From: Brachycybe producta
Lineage: Eukaryota > Arthropoda > Diplopoda > Playtdesmida > Andrognathidae
DNA: 64,000 nt
Assembly (NCBI GenBank): GCA_036925085.1
Contig: JAUPFP010000022.1
Location: 2,741,001 to 2,805,000, forward strand
Direction of reading: 5' to 3'
In this document: positions 31,633 to 42,539 of the stretch, one piece after another
Numbering within the stretch: the first letter of the stretch is position 1
Layout: each line of letters begins with the position of its first letter
Notes under the pieces: generated by a model
The model's input: only the letters and a program-made list of their open reading frames with translations
The model's database searches: none
Told to the model about the DNA's origin: nothing
Made by a program: the position numbers and the translations under genes

Positions 31633-32387
31633 GGATAAAAGGGGGAGGAGAAAACAGGATGGGAAGGTGGTAATGAGGATTAAGATGGGGGTTAAAGGTA
31701 AGGTGGTTGCATCAAGAAAGAAAAAAAGGGTGTTTGGAAGGGAGAGAAGGTGGTGAGGAAGAGTGAGATGAGGTTGGGGGGAATAATGATGCGAATGATA
31801 CCGCGTTTGTATCAGTCATATTTTTCGTTCTCCCTTTAGAGAGAGAAGATATATCATTGATTATTCACTTGTAACAAACAAAACTTATGAATTTTTTATT
31901 ATACACGGGTGATGTTTGCAAGTAGACATTATATTTTGTAGAGAAAATACCGTAATTGAAGGGAAGAAGGGGGAAAACAGAGGGGAAAGAAATTTAAAAT
32001 TCTTATTGGTAAAATGTGTTGTTAAGGAAGGTGTTTTGTTGATTTAGAGGAAGAATAAGAAGGTGCTGTTTTTATCCTAAGTTATTTTCGTAATTCATGC
32101 ATCATTGGGCGAGAATTTCACTTGGTGGGCCACATTTTGGGTTAAGTAGCCGTTTATTTTTAGGGGGGAGGGGGTGGTTAATTTTAAAAATTCTTAATTC
32201 TTAGTACTTTTTGAATATTTTCTGTGACAATTTGTTGGTTATTTGAGTCTTTTTTGAGTCTTGAGTCTTTATCAATAGCCGTTTTTTTATTTTAAAATTA
32301 TTGAATCTTAATTTTAATTAAATTAAATTTCATTTTTGAAAATACTTTCTTCGCTTTTTCTTTAGACTTCTGGGCACCATTTTAAGC
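31633..32387. other. No gene recognised; purine-rich then AT-rich
   Basis: The purine-rich character continues to about 32000. A short tandem TTTTTGAGTC/TTGAGTC occurs near 32250. Confidence 0.45.
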
Positions 32388-32594
32388 ACAGGGAATTAGA
32401 AATCGGGACGAAATTCAGTTGGCTCCGCCGTTTTTATGACGACCGGCAACTTCTAATTGGTTTGTTGTGTGGTTCGACGTTGAAAAGGGGCGGAGCATGT
32501 GACGTCGGACTACATAACCAACCAATTAGAAGTTGCCGTTCGTCATAAAAAAGGCGGAGCCAACTGAAGTTCTCCCCGATTTCTAACTGCCTGT
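32388..32594 (+). mobile_element. Family A MITE, copy 9
   Basis: ACAGGGAATTAGAAATCGGG / CCCCGATTTCTAACTGCCTGT. The CRE is mutated to TGACGTCG. The flanks CCATTTTAAGC and CCATTAGAGC may be a diverged duplication. Confidence 0.9.
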
Positions 32595-32814
32595 CCATTA
32601 GAGCATGTACAAAACATAATTTCTAGGCTTGAGTAAATTTGAGCCTATTTTTTTCACAAAAACATAGTCGTTTTCAAATGATGCCTTGATGATAACGGCC
32701 ACAACTAAACGGTTAGTACCCGTAAAAACAGGGTACAAACCAGTTTCAATAAAAATATCTAGACATTTCTATGTTATGCTAAAGGCTAGTACACACTACG
32801 CTTCTTTATTGCGA

Positions 32815-32923
32815 TACAATGTTGCGAGGGTTTATTCTTCTAGTTTCTAAAAACCCTTTAAAGTTTCTCTTTAATTTTACTTCTGAAAGACGAGGTGCAA
32901 TTTACACTTTAAAAAACCACACG
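32815..32923. repeat. Family D fragment
   Basis: TTCTTCTAGTTTCTAAAAAC...TTTACACTTTAAAAAACCAC ends directly at the TTAA bordering the family C element. Confidence 0.55.
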
Positions 32924-32927
32924 TTAA

Positions 32928-33298
32928 GAGGAGGGGGGCTCCATAGAAAAAAAAATACTTGTGTAACTGCAAGGTAGATGGCGCAATGCAACCCCTCCAT
33001 AAGTGGTCAACTACACTCGTCGCCAATATATGCAGCCATTTAGCTCTAAAAGCGTCCGAAACAACCATAATTATCAGAGCACGTGGCAAACGTACACCTC
33101 AGAACACAATATAAGTGAAGAGAGAGCACGTGTAGAGAAATAGCGATGACGCAATTAAAAGTTTGCCACGTGGGGAAAAAAAGGAAAGAAGGTTGAGTCA
33201 AGAGTTGAAAGAGTGTCTTCAGTACATTTCTATGGGAGGAGGGCTAGTGGCGCCATCTAACGCTATACAGGGACAAAATAAATGATCTACTTGCATTC
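32928..33298 (+). mobile_element. Family C element, copy 2, TTAA on both sides
   Basis: TTAA at 32924-32927 and 33299-33302. GAGGAGGGGGGCTCCATAG start and GATCTACTTGCATTC end match the other copies. Interior GTAGATGGCGC, GCACGTG, TAGCGATGACGCAATTAAAA. No transposase. Confidence 0.8.
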
Positions 33299-33698
33299 TT
33301 AAATTAAAAAATTTGTTGTGTCATTAGTACAATTTTTATTGTATGCGATTTTTCTTTTGTCGATTTCTAGAATTCTCATCAATTTTAATCGTTTTTATTT
33401 TCTCTTGTTGAATTTTTATTTATTCTTTGTCTGTCTGTCTGTCTTCAATTTTTTTGAGATAAGAAGAAACATGGACCAAAATTGTGTGGTTCATTTGTCG
33501 TTCCAAAAATGATTTTTCTTTCATCCAATTGTTATAATATTAATGAATTTATCGCAGTGTTTTTTTATTTTCATTCATAATTCTCAATTATGATAAGAAG
33601 TTTGTCGTCTTTGAATTTCAGTTTAATATTTGTGACAGTGAAGAGACGATGTTTTCACTGATTATGATGATGATGATTTCTTACAATGTGTGTTTTTC

Positions 33699-33925
33699 TA
33701 TGAAGTTTGCACTCAAAAATACAAATATTCATATAGACACACACACATAAGATACAAACAAGCTGATATAGAACACATTTCCACATCAAAAATGACACAC
33801 ACACATACCAAACATACTGATAGACACTCACATATGAAAACCACAGAGACAGATAAAACATATTGTGACACAGTCATAAATTGATCATAACAAAGGAAAA
33901 CACATTGGGGAGGGAGGGAAATACA
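33699..33925. repeat. Degenerate ACACACA-rich segment
   Basis: Irregular ACACACATA/AGACACACAC words like those at 24370 and 47130. Shadow frames on both strands. Confidence 0.6.
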
Positions 33926-34013
33926 CTCAAATTGTATATATTTCAACATTGCCGCAACTCACATATAAAAAGGAAACTTGCTACTTTTTAACTTCAACAT
34001 GAAAACTCTCTAA

Positions 34014-34178
34014 ACAGGGTTCGAATGCAACTTCTAATTGGTTGGTTATGTAGTCTGACGTCATATGCTCCGCACCTTTACAACGTCGGAGCACACAACA
34101 AACCAATTATAGAAGTTGCCGGTCGTCATAAAAAAGGGCGGAGCCAACTTCTGCTCGTCCCATTTTCTAATTGCCTGT
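34014..34178 (-). mobile_element. Family A MITE, copy 10 (left arm deleted)
   Basis: AACAGGGTTCGAATGCAACTT: the ~40 bp between left tip and the GCAACTTCTAATTGG block are gone. Right arm complete to TAATTGCCTGT; TGACGTCA intact. Confidence 0.85.
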
Positions 34179-34305
34179 AGTGGGGACACCACTAATTAAA
34201 AGCAATCCTATTTTGACCTTTTTTCATTGGTGGATCTCAGAAAGAAAGAATCCTTCGAAGTAAGAACACACATAACCTATAGGAAGAAAAAAAATGCACA
34301 AAAAC

Positions 34306-34511
34306 ACAGGTAATTAGAAATCGGGACGAACTTCAGTTGGCTCCGCCCTTTTTATGACGAATGCAACCTCTAATTGGTTGGTTATGTAGTCTGACGTCAC
34401 ATGCTCTGCCCCTTTTCAACGTCGAACCACACAACAAACCAATTAGAAGTTGCCAGTCGTCATAAAAAGGGCGGAGCCAACTGAAGTTCGTCCCGATTTC
34501 TAATTGCCTGC
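34306..34511 (-). mobile_element. Family A MITE, copy 11, with exact 9-bp target duplication
   Basis: CACAAAAAC at 34297-34305 and 34512-34520. ACAGGTAATTAGAAATCGGG / CCCGATTTCTAATTGCCTGC. Only ~130 bp from copy 10. TGACGTCA intact. Confidence 0.95.
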
Positions 34512-34734
34512 CACAAAAACACCCACGCACCGAAAAAGATACACTGAAACACACATGTGGTACACACATTTTCACGTGAACCCAGAAAAAGAACACACGC
34601 ACAATGGAATGAAAAACACACAAAAGGAAAACTCATTGATTAGATCGAACAGGGAACGTGGGAGAAAACCACAAATAGGGCAACAGTTATTAATTTATTA
34701 TATATTGACAATGCATCTTGCAGCACTTGGATCT

Positions 34735-35335
34735 TAAGAGCCTATATGTGAGACGCCATTTTGAATATTAGCAGATGACAGTTATAGTTCCACTTTTCGC
34801 CGTTTAGTGGCGCCAAACAGCTAAGCCATTGAAGCCAATGAGAAAGAAATTCCTATTTTAAAAAAAATACATGGTTCTGCAACAAAAATTGTTATTTTCA
34901 AAATTTAAATTGCAATATATACATAACAATATTGCTCATCTAGTGATAAGTTGGTACAAATTTATAATTAGTTTTTCTATTTTTAATTTCGCATTAAAAT
35001 CTCGTATTTTTTTAGCTCATGTTAAATCCCATAGGCCACAAGATCTAAATTTCCCACTAACAATAAGTTTCATAATACCTTAAAATTTGACCACTGATTG
35101 TAAACGACTCAAACATACAACTCACCATTGTAGATCAAAAGTTGCTCTTTCTTTTTTCAGTAGTGCATATTTACCCAAAAAAAACAGTTGTTATTAAAAT
35201 ATACCCACTTCTATCCATCGATAATGACGTGTTGACGTCACAGCTACAGAAGCGCCTACATGCGAAAAATTTTGTAAGTTTTTTCTCACTGTAGGTTTTT
35301 GAGGTCCATCTGCCATAGGCCAACCAGCTGCTTGT
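34735..35335. repeat. Repeat related to one arm of the 37.8-38.6 kb palindrome
   Basis: TTAAGAGCCTATATGTGAGACGCC and ATTGCTCATCTAGTGATAAG resemble TTAAGAGGCTACGTCGC and GCTGATCTAGTGATAG there. The match is loose and the right boundary unclear. Confidence 0.4.
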
Positions 35336-35339
35336 AGAG

Positions 35340-36030
35340 GAATTTTTGTATTTGTAATTGTGATTATTGCAATTACATAAAATACTCTACTTACGTAATA
35401 AAAAATCGTGTTTTTTTTAAAAAAAGTGACTTAACACAGTTTACCTCTGAAAATTTGAAAAAAGTGAGCTCTTTATAGATTAAAGAGAATTATCTCTAAA
35501 TAAAGAATTGGAGATTAGAGGATTGCTTCTTCTTTTTTTAAACAAAAACCAATGATATAAAATAGAATTAAAAAAGTGAGAGAGAGAGAGATAGTAGATA
35601 ATGTTTAATAGATGAAGGGAGAGAGAGGATTAGAGATCGTGTCTATGTGATGCTTTTATTTAAATCATCTCTAATTGGTGGATATAAAACTAGACTAGGT
35701 TATTTTGGATTTATATTTTAATGATGATGATGATAATGGTGGTGGTGGTGGTAGCAAATATAGGTTTATTTAAATATGTATCTCTCTCTCTCTCTCTTTT
35801 TCTAATTGTGAAAAATTGAGCTTTTCTTTCTAATTACATATTTATTTATTATTAATTAATTACTGAAAGTTTGTTTATATGAATGTGTTTCATTTGAAAA
35901 CAAGGAATAAGAGAATTAAAAGAGGTTTAAAAATTGACCCACCACCGACCAACCAACCAACCACCAAAAACCCATTCATTATTGCATATATTAAAGCTTT
36001 TATGCAAATCCCTTAGAGAACTTTGATTCG
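35340..36030. other. No gene recognised; short simple repeats
   Basis: One end of the AGAGGTAAACTGTG element at 35420-35455, (GA)n at 35577-35591, (GGT)n at 35739-35753, (CT)n at 35782-35800. Confidence 0.5.
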
Positions 36031-36034
36031 ATGA

Positions 36035-36785
36035 TAATTAGAGAGCAACCACAGTTAGGATTTTTTTCCAATTCAAAAGGACTCGTTAGAGGCTATACTT
36101 TTCTACTCATTAGCATCACCTTCCAACTAGAGAATTCTAACCTCAGCTAGGATTTTTTCCATTAGAAAATAGACTTGTTAGAGGCTAGATATTTTTCTAG
36201 CTACTAGCAATGCTTGCCATTTGTGAACTAGAGAACTTAGTCTCTAACCAGTTTTTTGAATTATAAATGGCATAATTGTGATTACTTTATTAAGGGATGA
36301 TTAAAGCAATCAGTATTAGGCTTTTCTATTCAAAAGTACTCGTTAGAGGCTAGAGTTTTCTACTCACTAGCAACACCTTCTAGGCTTCTATCTGTGAACT
36401 AGAGAACTCTAACCTCTAATCAGTTCTTTCGATTATAAAATGCACAATCGTTGTTAATTTAATTCTGTTGACAATCGTTGATCAAACCTCTGCTAGGAAT
36501 TTTTCCATTAAAAGTAGACTTGTTAGAGGCTAGATATTTTTCTAGCTCCTAGCAATGCTTGGTATTTGAGAACTGTAGCCTCTAACCAGTCTTTTTTTTA
36601 GTATAAAATGCATAATTGTTGTAATAATGATGATTAGAGCCAACTACACCCAGTTATGCTTTTTCAATTCAAAAATGCTGGTTAAAGGCTAGAGTTTTCT
36701 AGTCACAAGCATGACTTGCCATCTGTGAACTAGAGCACTAGCCTCTAAACTGTCTTTTTCAATAAAAAAAACGACAACGCAACGA
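36035..36785 (+). repeat. Tandem array of family E centres
   Basis: Five or so units of CGTTAGAGGCTAGA...TCTAG...GAACTAGAG...CCTCTAACCAGT, each a small imperfect palindrome, roughly 130-190 bp apart. The CCGAGCCCTA termini are absent. A further diverged unit lies at 37335-37445. Confidence 0.65.
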
Positions 36786-37480
36786 GCGACAGCTTGAAAG
36801 TTGCTGATGATGATGATAGTTAGTTTCAACTCTTAAGATAAGAGGGCGCTGTTGTTCTCTACTTGTTAAACATTTTTCAACCACATTCCTTATCTCATTA
36901 GCTTTTAACATGATTCTTTTAATAGCTTTTTATCATCATCATCATCATCATCACGTTTTTCTAGTATCTTCTTCTTGTGTTACCGTTTTCATTTGTTGAT
37001 TTAATGAAATTTAAGTTTGTGTGTTGTGTGTGTGTGTGGTACACCACATACACCCTCCATTACCCTCCTACTCTCTATCCCCTTTTACATCTTCTCCACA
37101 CATTTGTACATTTGTGTGTGTGAAATAGATGAAATCGTTTTACGACGCTCTTACGTTGAGTCTTGTCAAGATAAGGGATTTCATTGTGTTCATTAGTTAA
37201 CATCTGCGGTTTATGTTTTGTGTTTTTTCATGAAAGATGGGAGAAAAAAAAATGTTAAAACAATACTTTAGATTAAAATCACAAAGTGATTTCAAAGAAA
37301 GAAAAGAGTGGAGGGAAGAAAAAAGGTTTAAGGACCTGTTTAGAGGCTATATGATTCTAATTTGTTCAGAGACTACTTATACATGCCTGGTTTGACCCTT
37401 TAACCTCTAAATTTCAGCCTCTAATCAGGTTTCTTTGACTGAAAAGTTGATTTTTATTCGAGAAACATATCTAAAGGTGA
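36786..37480. other. No gene recognised
   Basis: (ATC)n at 36932-36952, GT-rich 37015-37040, and a diverged family E centre at 37335-37445. Confidence 0.5.
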
Positions 37481-37690
37481 CAGTTAAAAACTAGAATAGT
37501 AACAAGTATATTTTAAAGTATTTTTAATTTTTTATGATAGCATTTGTCAAAATAAACTTTTTGTAAAAGTTTTTAAATATTAACTTTTTTGTAATGAACA
37601 TAAAGTAAAAAAATTGAATATTTATTAAATTATCAAACAGCAATATAAAGTGTATTTTGAAAGATATCAGAAAAAAATACGTGTTTCAAT
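37480..37690. repeat. Family D copy (diverged)
   Basis: AGTTAAAAACTAGAATAGTA, TGTCAAAATAAACTTTTTGT and GTATTTTGAAAGATATCAG. Confidence 0.5.
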
Positions 37691-37825
37691 CAAAGAACCT
37701 AGTTAGAGAGTAGAATTCGAATGTGAATAAGACTATAGGTGAAGATTTTAGTTTGACTTTAACCTCTGAAATTCTAGCATTTATGTAAATTAATGTAAAT
37801 GAAAAACGTATAATTTTGGCTGACT

Positions 37826-38618
37826 TAAGAGGCTACGTCGCAAAATTATTTCAAAAAATTTCCGCAAAGAGCGCTAGCATCGTTTTTCTATTAATCCTAT
37901 AGACCCGATGTTAAAGAAAAAAAAAGGTTAATTTTTAAAATACACAACAACGGCGGCAATATGTTTATTTTTCATATTTAAATTTGTCCAATTTTAATGG
38001 TTCAAAGTGCAATGTGCACCTTGAATATATGCTGATCTAGTGATAGAATGACAAAAAATTGGTAAGTGCGGTTCTATTTTTAAAAAGTATTTTAAAATCG
38101 CGAATTTCTAACTCTTATGTTAAGTCCTCGTAAGAAAAAAAAACATCATTAAAATGTTGGTAAAAATACGTAAAAATAATTTTAAAAAACCAGAAAATAA
38201 TCAGCACATGCGCCAACGTGTTGGCTTCACTGTGGTTTAATTGTTTTGTTTTTTTAATTATTTTTACGTTTTTTTTCGAGCATTTTAATGGATGTTTTTT
38301 TCTTATTTGGGCGTAGTGAATGTAGTTTAACGTAAGAGTTAGAAATTCGCGATTTTGAAATAGTTTTTAAAAATATAACTGCACTTACCAATTTTGTTGT
38401 CATTCTATCAATAGATAAGCATTTATTTAAGGTGCACATTGCACTTTTAACCATCAAAATTGGACAACTTTAAATATGAAAAATAAACATATTGCCGCCG
38501 CGACTGTGTATTTTAAAAATTAACGTTTCTTTAACATTGAGTCTATGGGTTCAATAGAAAAACAATGTTAGCGCTCTTTGTGGCGATTTTCAAAGTAATT
38601 TTGCTATGTTGCCTATTA
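37826..38618. mobile_element. ~793-bp foldback element
   Basis: The left arm from TAAGAGGCTACGTCGCAAAA is mirrored by TTTTGCTATGTTGCCTATTA. Inner segments CGGCGGCAATATGTTTATTT, GGTGCACATTGCAC and TCGCGAATTTCTAACTCTTA recur inverted. Arms are about 330-380 bp at high similarity around a small loop near 38200-38240. No coding capacity. Confidence 0.8.
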
Positions 38619-38699
38619 ATAGTCATTTATCATTCTAGTTTTTAACATAAAATTGCTTCTCATTTTGTACTCCTAAGATATAACCAATTGTGGGTTTTG

Positions 38700-39280
38700 A
38701 AATGAGGTTATTGCAATCATTTTGTCTGGTTTTTATAACTTAGACAATTTCACTTAAGGCTCAAATTCAAGTAGAGAACTTGGCACTTGAACTTCAACTT
38801 GAATTCTCTTTCTTTCTTGAACAGAGATGGTTCAACATAGAAAATACCGGTTTTTGTTTAATAAAACATAGGAATGTGTTATGGGGGAGAGCTAGTTTCA
38901 AGTTTGAAGTTTCAAAAGTGTTAAGTTTTTCTTGAATTTGGACCCTTTGGAAATCGAATAAGTATTTTTGTGTCTTATGCTTAATATGTATGTATGTTAT
39001 GTGTATCTGTATGGAGAGATCTTTCATTTCCGAATTTCTTTGTCTTTCAATTTATCTCCTGGAAATGTAATGATCCTCACAGTCTGCTTTTCTATTGGTC
39101 AAAATGATGAAACACTTTTCTAGCTTAAAGTTAACGATTTTTTTTCTTCTCTCCTTTGCTTTAAGGCTGGGTGCAGATGATCACTTGTGGCTTGTCACTC
39201 AGGCTGGCTTTGTTAAGATTGAATTAAAATTTTTGGTTTCATTTTTGTTTTAATTGTTGCGTGTGTTGTAGGCTGACCAT
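38700..39280. other. No gene recognised
   Basis: A TTCAAGT...ACTTGAA-type palindrome pair occurs at 38768-38806 and 38901-38935. No splice-supported exon. Confidence 0.4.
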
Positions 39281-39400
39281 ACGTACTGTTTTGAACGGGA
39301 CAGTACCGTTTTTTTTTTCATGTTTCCCGGCCGTGCCGTCATTTTAATAAAAATGTCAATTTTGTCCCGTCATTTTAATAAAAACAATAAATATATTTTA
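39281..39400. repeat. Transposon-terminus-like remnant
   Basis: GCTGACCATACGTACTGTTT, GAACGGGACAGTACCG and a duplicated TCCCGTCATTTTAATAAAAA resemble ends of invertebrate DNA elements beginning GACCATACGTCCCG. Class not assigned. Confidence 0.35.
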
Positions 39401-39414
39401 TATATATAGGCCTA

Positions 39415-39712
39415 CAATTTTATAGTTCAGTTCATTGAAATTTCATGGCTTTTTTTTTCTTCTCAAACTGTCATAAAAAGTTTATTTTAAAAAAATATCA
39501 TCATGATGTAAACTGTTAGCATTATCAAAAACTATTCTAGTTTCAAAATTCTTGTAATTCTTGTAGTTATAAATATAAATTATAATATAAATATAAATAT
39601 AAATTTTTTTCAAAACTGCGGGCTGGAAAGAGGAAAGAGGCTTCCTATAGAACTGCAGTGGCGCCATCTGTTAAGACAAAATCATAATAAATATTTATAA
39701 AGCCACCTTAAA
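39415..39712. repeat. Family D variant with GGCGCCATCT tail
   Basis: TTTTATAGTTCAGTTCATTG, TTATTTTAAAAAAATATCATC, ACTATTCTAGTTTC, then GTGGCGCCATCTGTTAAG and AATATTTATAAAGCCACC / TTAA. Confidence 0.6.
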
Positions 39713-39798
39713 ATGCCATGATTGACAAGTCATAATTGATCGTCTGTATCTAGCTTTAGAAGTGGATCTGAGAATGAGAGATTCGTTTTTTTTCCTAT

Positions 39799-40018
39799 GA
39801 GAGAGAGAGAAAGAAAGAGAGAGAGAGAGAGAGACAGAGAGACACTGAGTGAGAGAAAGAGAGAGAGAGACACTGAGTGAGAGAAAGAGAGAGAGAGAGA
39901 AAGAGAAAAAGAGAGACAGAGAGTGAGAGAGAGAAAGAGAGTGAGAGAGAAAGAAAGAAAGAGAGAGAGAGAGAGCGAGAGAGAAAGAGAGAGAGAAAGA
40001 GAGAGATAGAGAGAAAGC
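39799..40018. repeat. (GA)n-rich tract
   Basis: About 220 bp of GA with CACTGAGT and GAAA interruptions; yields 96-116-codon Ser/Leu frames on the minus strand that are not genes. Confidence 0.95.
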
Positions 40019-40239
40019 AAAAATTGTCTTTTGTCTAAAAATCATCGAAAAATCTTTCAGATCTTTGAACCGTTTCTAGAAATGATGAAGATTTTATTTG
40101 ATGCATTTTATTGAATATAGGATTCAATATGAATAGAATCTTGTTTATTTAAATAATGGATTTTTTTCCTTTCTTGTGGCAATAATATAGTTCAGTTTGA
40201 AACATCATTGAAATTTTGAAAGATATATATATTTTTTAA

Positions 40240-41125
40240 GAATAGCGGAATTTTGAATTCCTCATTATTCTTCCTTTCACGAGAGCAAATTACTAAGAAG
40301 AAAAATGGAAATTGTGTTAGAAACTAGAACGGGTAGCATATGAAATCATTTTCATGTTGATATCTTTCAAAGTAAACTTTTTATAGACAGACAGAAATGA
40401 AACAAATTTATCTTCTTAAAAGTTCGGTGATTTTCAAACATTAACATGAAAAGCTTATTTTGAAAGATATCAACATGAAAAAAAAAAAATACCTGGACGT
40501 GATTAACCCTTCTAGTTTCTAAAAACACTTACAATTTTCTTATTAAGATTTTTAATGAACAGCTGATGTTTGAACTATCGTTTATTTTCTACGTTTCGAA
40601 AATAAGTAATAAGAAGAAGAAATTTAAAAGTGTGTTAGAAACTAGAATGGTAGCCTCTGAATCACTTTAATAGTATTTTCACGTTGATATCTTTCAAAAT
40701 AAACTTTTTTGAAATTAAGATTAAAAAAAATATCTGTTTAAAGTCTAGTCATTTTTTTAATCTGACCACAAAAAAGCTTATTTTAAAAGATATCAACATG
40801 AAAATATAATTAAGTTGATTTTAAAGTATAAACCGTCTCTCGAATTCTGATTATCTTTCAGAAGCCAACATGAAGAAAAATGAAAAGTGTGTTAGAAACT
40901 AGAACGGGTAGCCTCTGAAATTATTTTGATGTTGATATCTTTCAAAATAAACTTTTTTTGAGACAAAAATTTAAAAAATATCGTTTGAAATTTGAATAAA
41001 GTTGGGTCATTTTCAAACTTATCATAAAAAGTTTATTTTAAAAGATATCAATATGAAAATATAACCTTAAGTGATTGAGCTGTCCTTCTACTTTCTAAAA
41101 ACACTTTGAAAATTTTTCTTAATAT
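40240..41125. repeat. Three consecutive family D copies
   Basis: TTAGAAACTAGAACGGGTAGC-type left arms start near 40318, 40635 and 40891. Each is followed by GATATCTTTCAAAATAAACT and a right arm TTATTTTAAAAGATATCAA. Clustering in the same orientation suggests local duplication or repeated insertion. Confidence 0.7.
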
Positions 41126-41126
41126 A

Positions 41127-41229
41127 AAACGAACGAAACCCGGTTCCTTTTAAAGGTAGACTGACGTGAGTACGCTGCGTACGCAGACACACACACTGAG
41201 TTAGGAACCGGGTTTCGTTCGTTCTTTTT
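41127..41229. repeat. ~100-bp perfect-armed palindrome
   Basis: AACGAACGAAACCCGGTTCC and GGAACCGGGTTTCGTTCGTT are exact 20-bp inverses. The centre has ACGCTGCGTACGCAG, itself nearly palindromic. Confidence 0.75.
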
Positions 41230-41649
41230 TTTTTATTTAGTTGTCTATCTGTTTATGAATTCTCTTTGCAAAGGTGTTGTTTGTCAATTTTTAACGACAC
41301 TTGTGTCAACTGGTTGCCATTTCAGATCTCAAAGCACGTTTACATAGTTTATTACTCTTTATGCATAGAAATCTCTCTCTCTCTCTCTCTTTCTATGTTA
41401 AATAAAATGAGAGACAAATTTGCATAACTCGGTTTGATTTGGAATTGGAAGTTTGGGCTGGGGGGGGGGGGAGGAGGAGAGGAATTGGGGTTTTTAGGCT
41501 CATTTGGCCCAGAGGGAAAAATTCCTTTATATCATCATCATCATCTTCATGTATATATATATATATATCCACTAGATTCGTTATATTCTAACTTGAAACA
41601 TGTCAATTTAACTTCAATACATATGTGAGAGAGAATGAAAGATAGTGAA

Positions 41650-41688
<39 letters not shown>

Positions 41689-41870
41689 GAATGAAAGATG
41701 GCGAGAGAGAGAGAGTGAGTGAATGAGAGAGAGAGAGTGAAAAAGAGAATGAAGGATAGCGAGAGAAAGAGAGAGTGAAAGAGGGAAAATAGGAGGAGGC
41801 TGTGATTATGTGGCCTAAGTCGGCCCCCAAAATCACTGTTTATTAAGTCACTATAAATTGTTCATATTTT
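41230..41870. repeat. Simple repeats and GA tract
   Basis: (CT)n at 41373-41390, poly-G at 41460-41472, (ATC)n and (TA)n at 41530-41568, and a GA-rich tract at 41626-41790. No gene. Confidence 0.7.
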
Positions 41871-41873
41871 AAG

Positions 41874-42318
41874 TAGAGTTGGGACGAATCCTAAATTTTC
41901 TCGAATCCTAATCCTAAAAGATTCTCCAATCTCACGAATATCCGGCATCTCTCGAATCCTTCATATAAGAATCCTATATTATTCATTAAGAAGATAGAAA
42001 TGAATGAAATAATATTAAATATTAAATTATTAATAATAAACACAAGTGTGGCATTCAGGGTCAGGCCACAAGGTGAACTATTGGTTATCCGGATAACCAC
42101 CGAAATTGCAACAATCGCCGGTTTTTCATTGTTAGTAAACGCTTCTATTGGACGTCAATTGGAGTTAAAACTAATTTTATAAAAGTTTTTAACAGTTTTT
42201 TTAAGGTTAGGATTCGAAAGATTCGAAAAGACGAAAAAAAGAGCAAAGATTCGAGTTTTCGAATCTCGAATATTTTTCAAGATTTGCGGGAATCGACAAT
42301 TCGAATGTCCCATGTCTA
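41874..42318 (+). mobile_element. Family M hAT-like MITE, copy 2, with exact 8-bp duplication
   Basis: ATTTTAAG at 41866-41873 and 42319-42326. TAGAGTTGGGACGAATCCTA start and TTCGAATGTCCCATGTCTA end. Interior CTCGAATCC and GATTCGAAAGATTCGAAAAG words and an AT-rich middle. No transposase. Confidence 0.9.
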
Positions 42319-42539
42319 ATTTTAAGTTTTTAGTAGAAAACAAAACAAGTTTCATCCATTTTTTTAATTTTTGTTGTTGAAATTAATGAGTTTTAGGCAC
42401 AAAAACAAATGAAGAAATAAATGTCTGTGATTTAGAAAGAGAGAGAAAAAAGAGAATAGTTGTGTTTGCAGTGATTGCCATCGTTCAGGGAAAGATTGAG
42501 GAACTGTTTTAAGATTTTTATTTACAAACACTTTTCAAA

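Noticed and set aside
39695..40045. 96-116-codon minus-strand Ser/Leu frames
   Set aside because: Translation of a GA-rich tract; the same applies to GA tracts at 27.3, 41.7, 49.7 and 52.7 kb.
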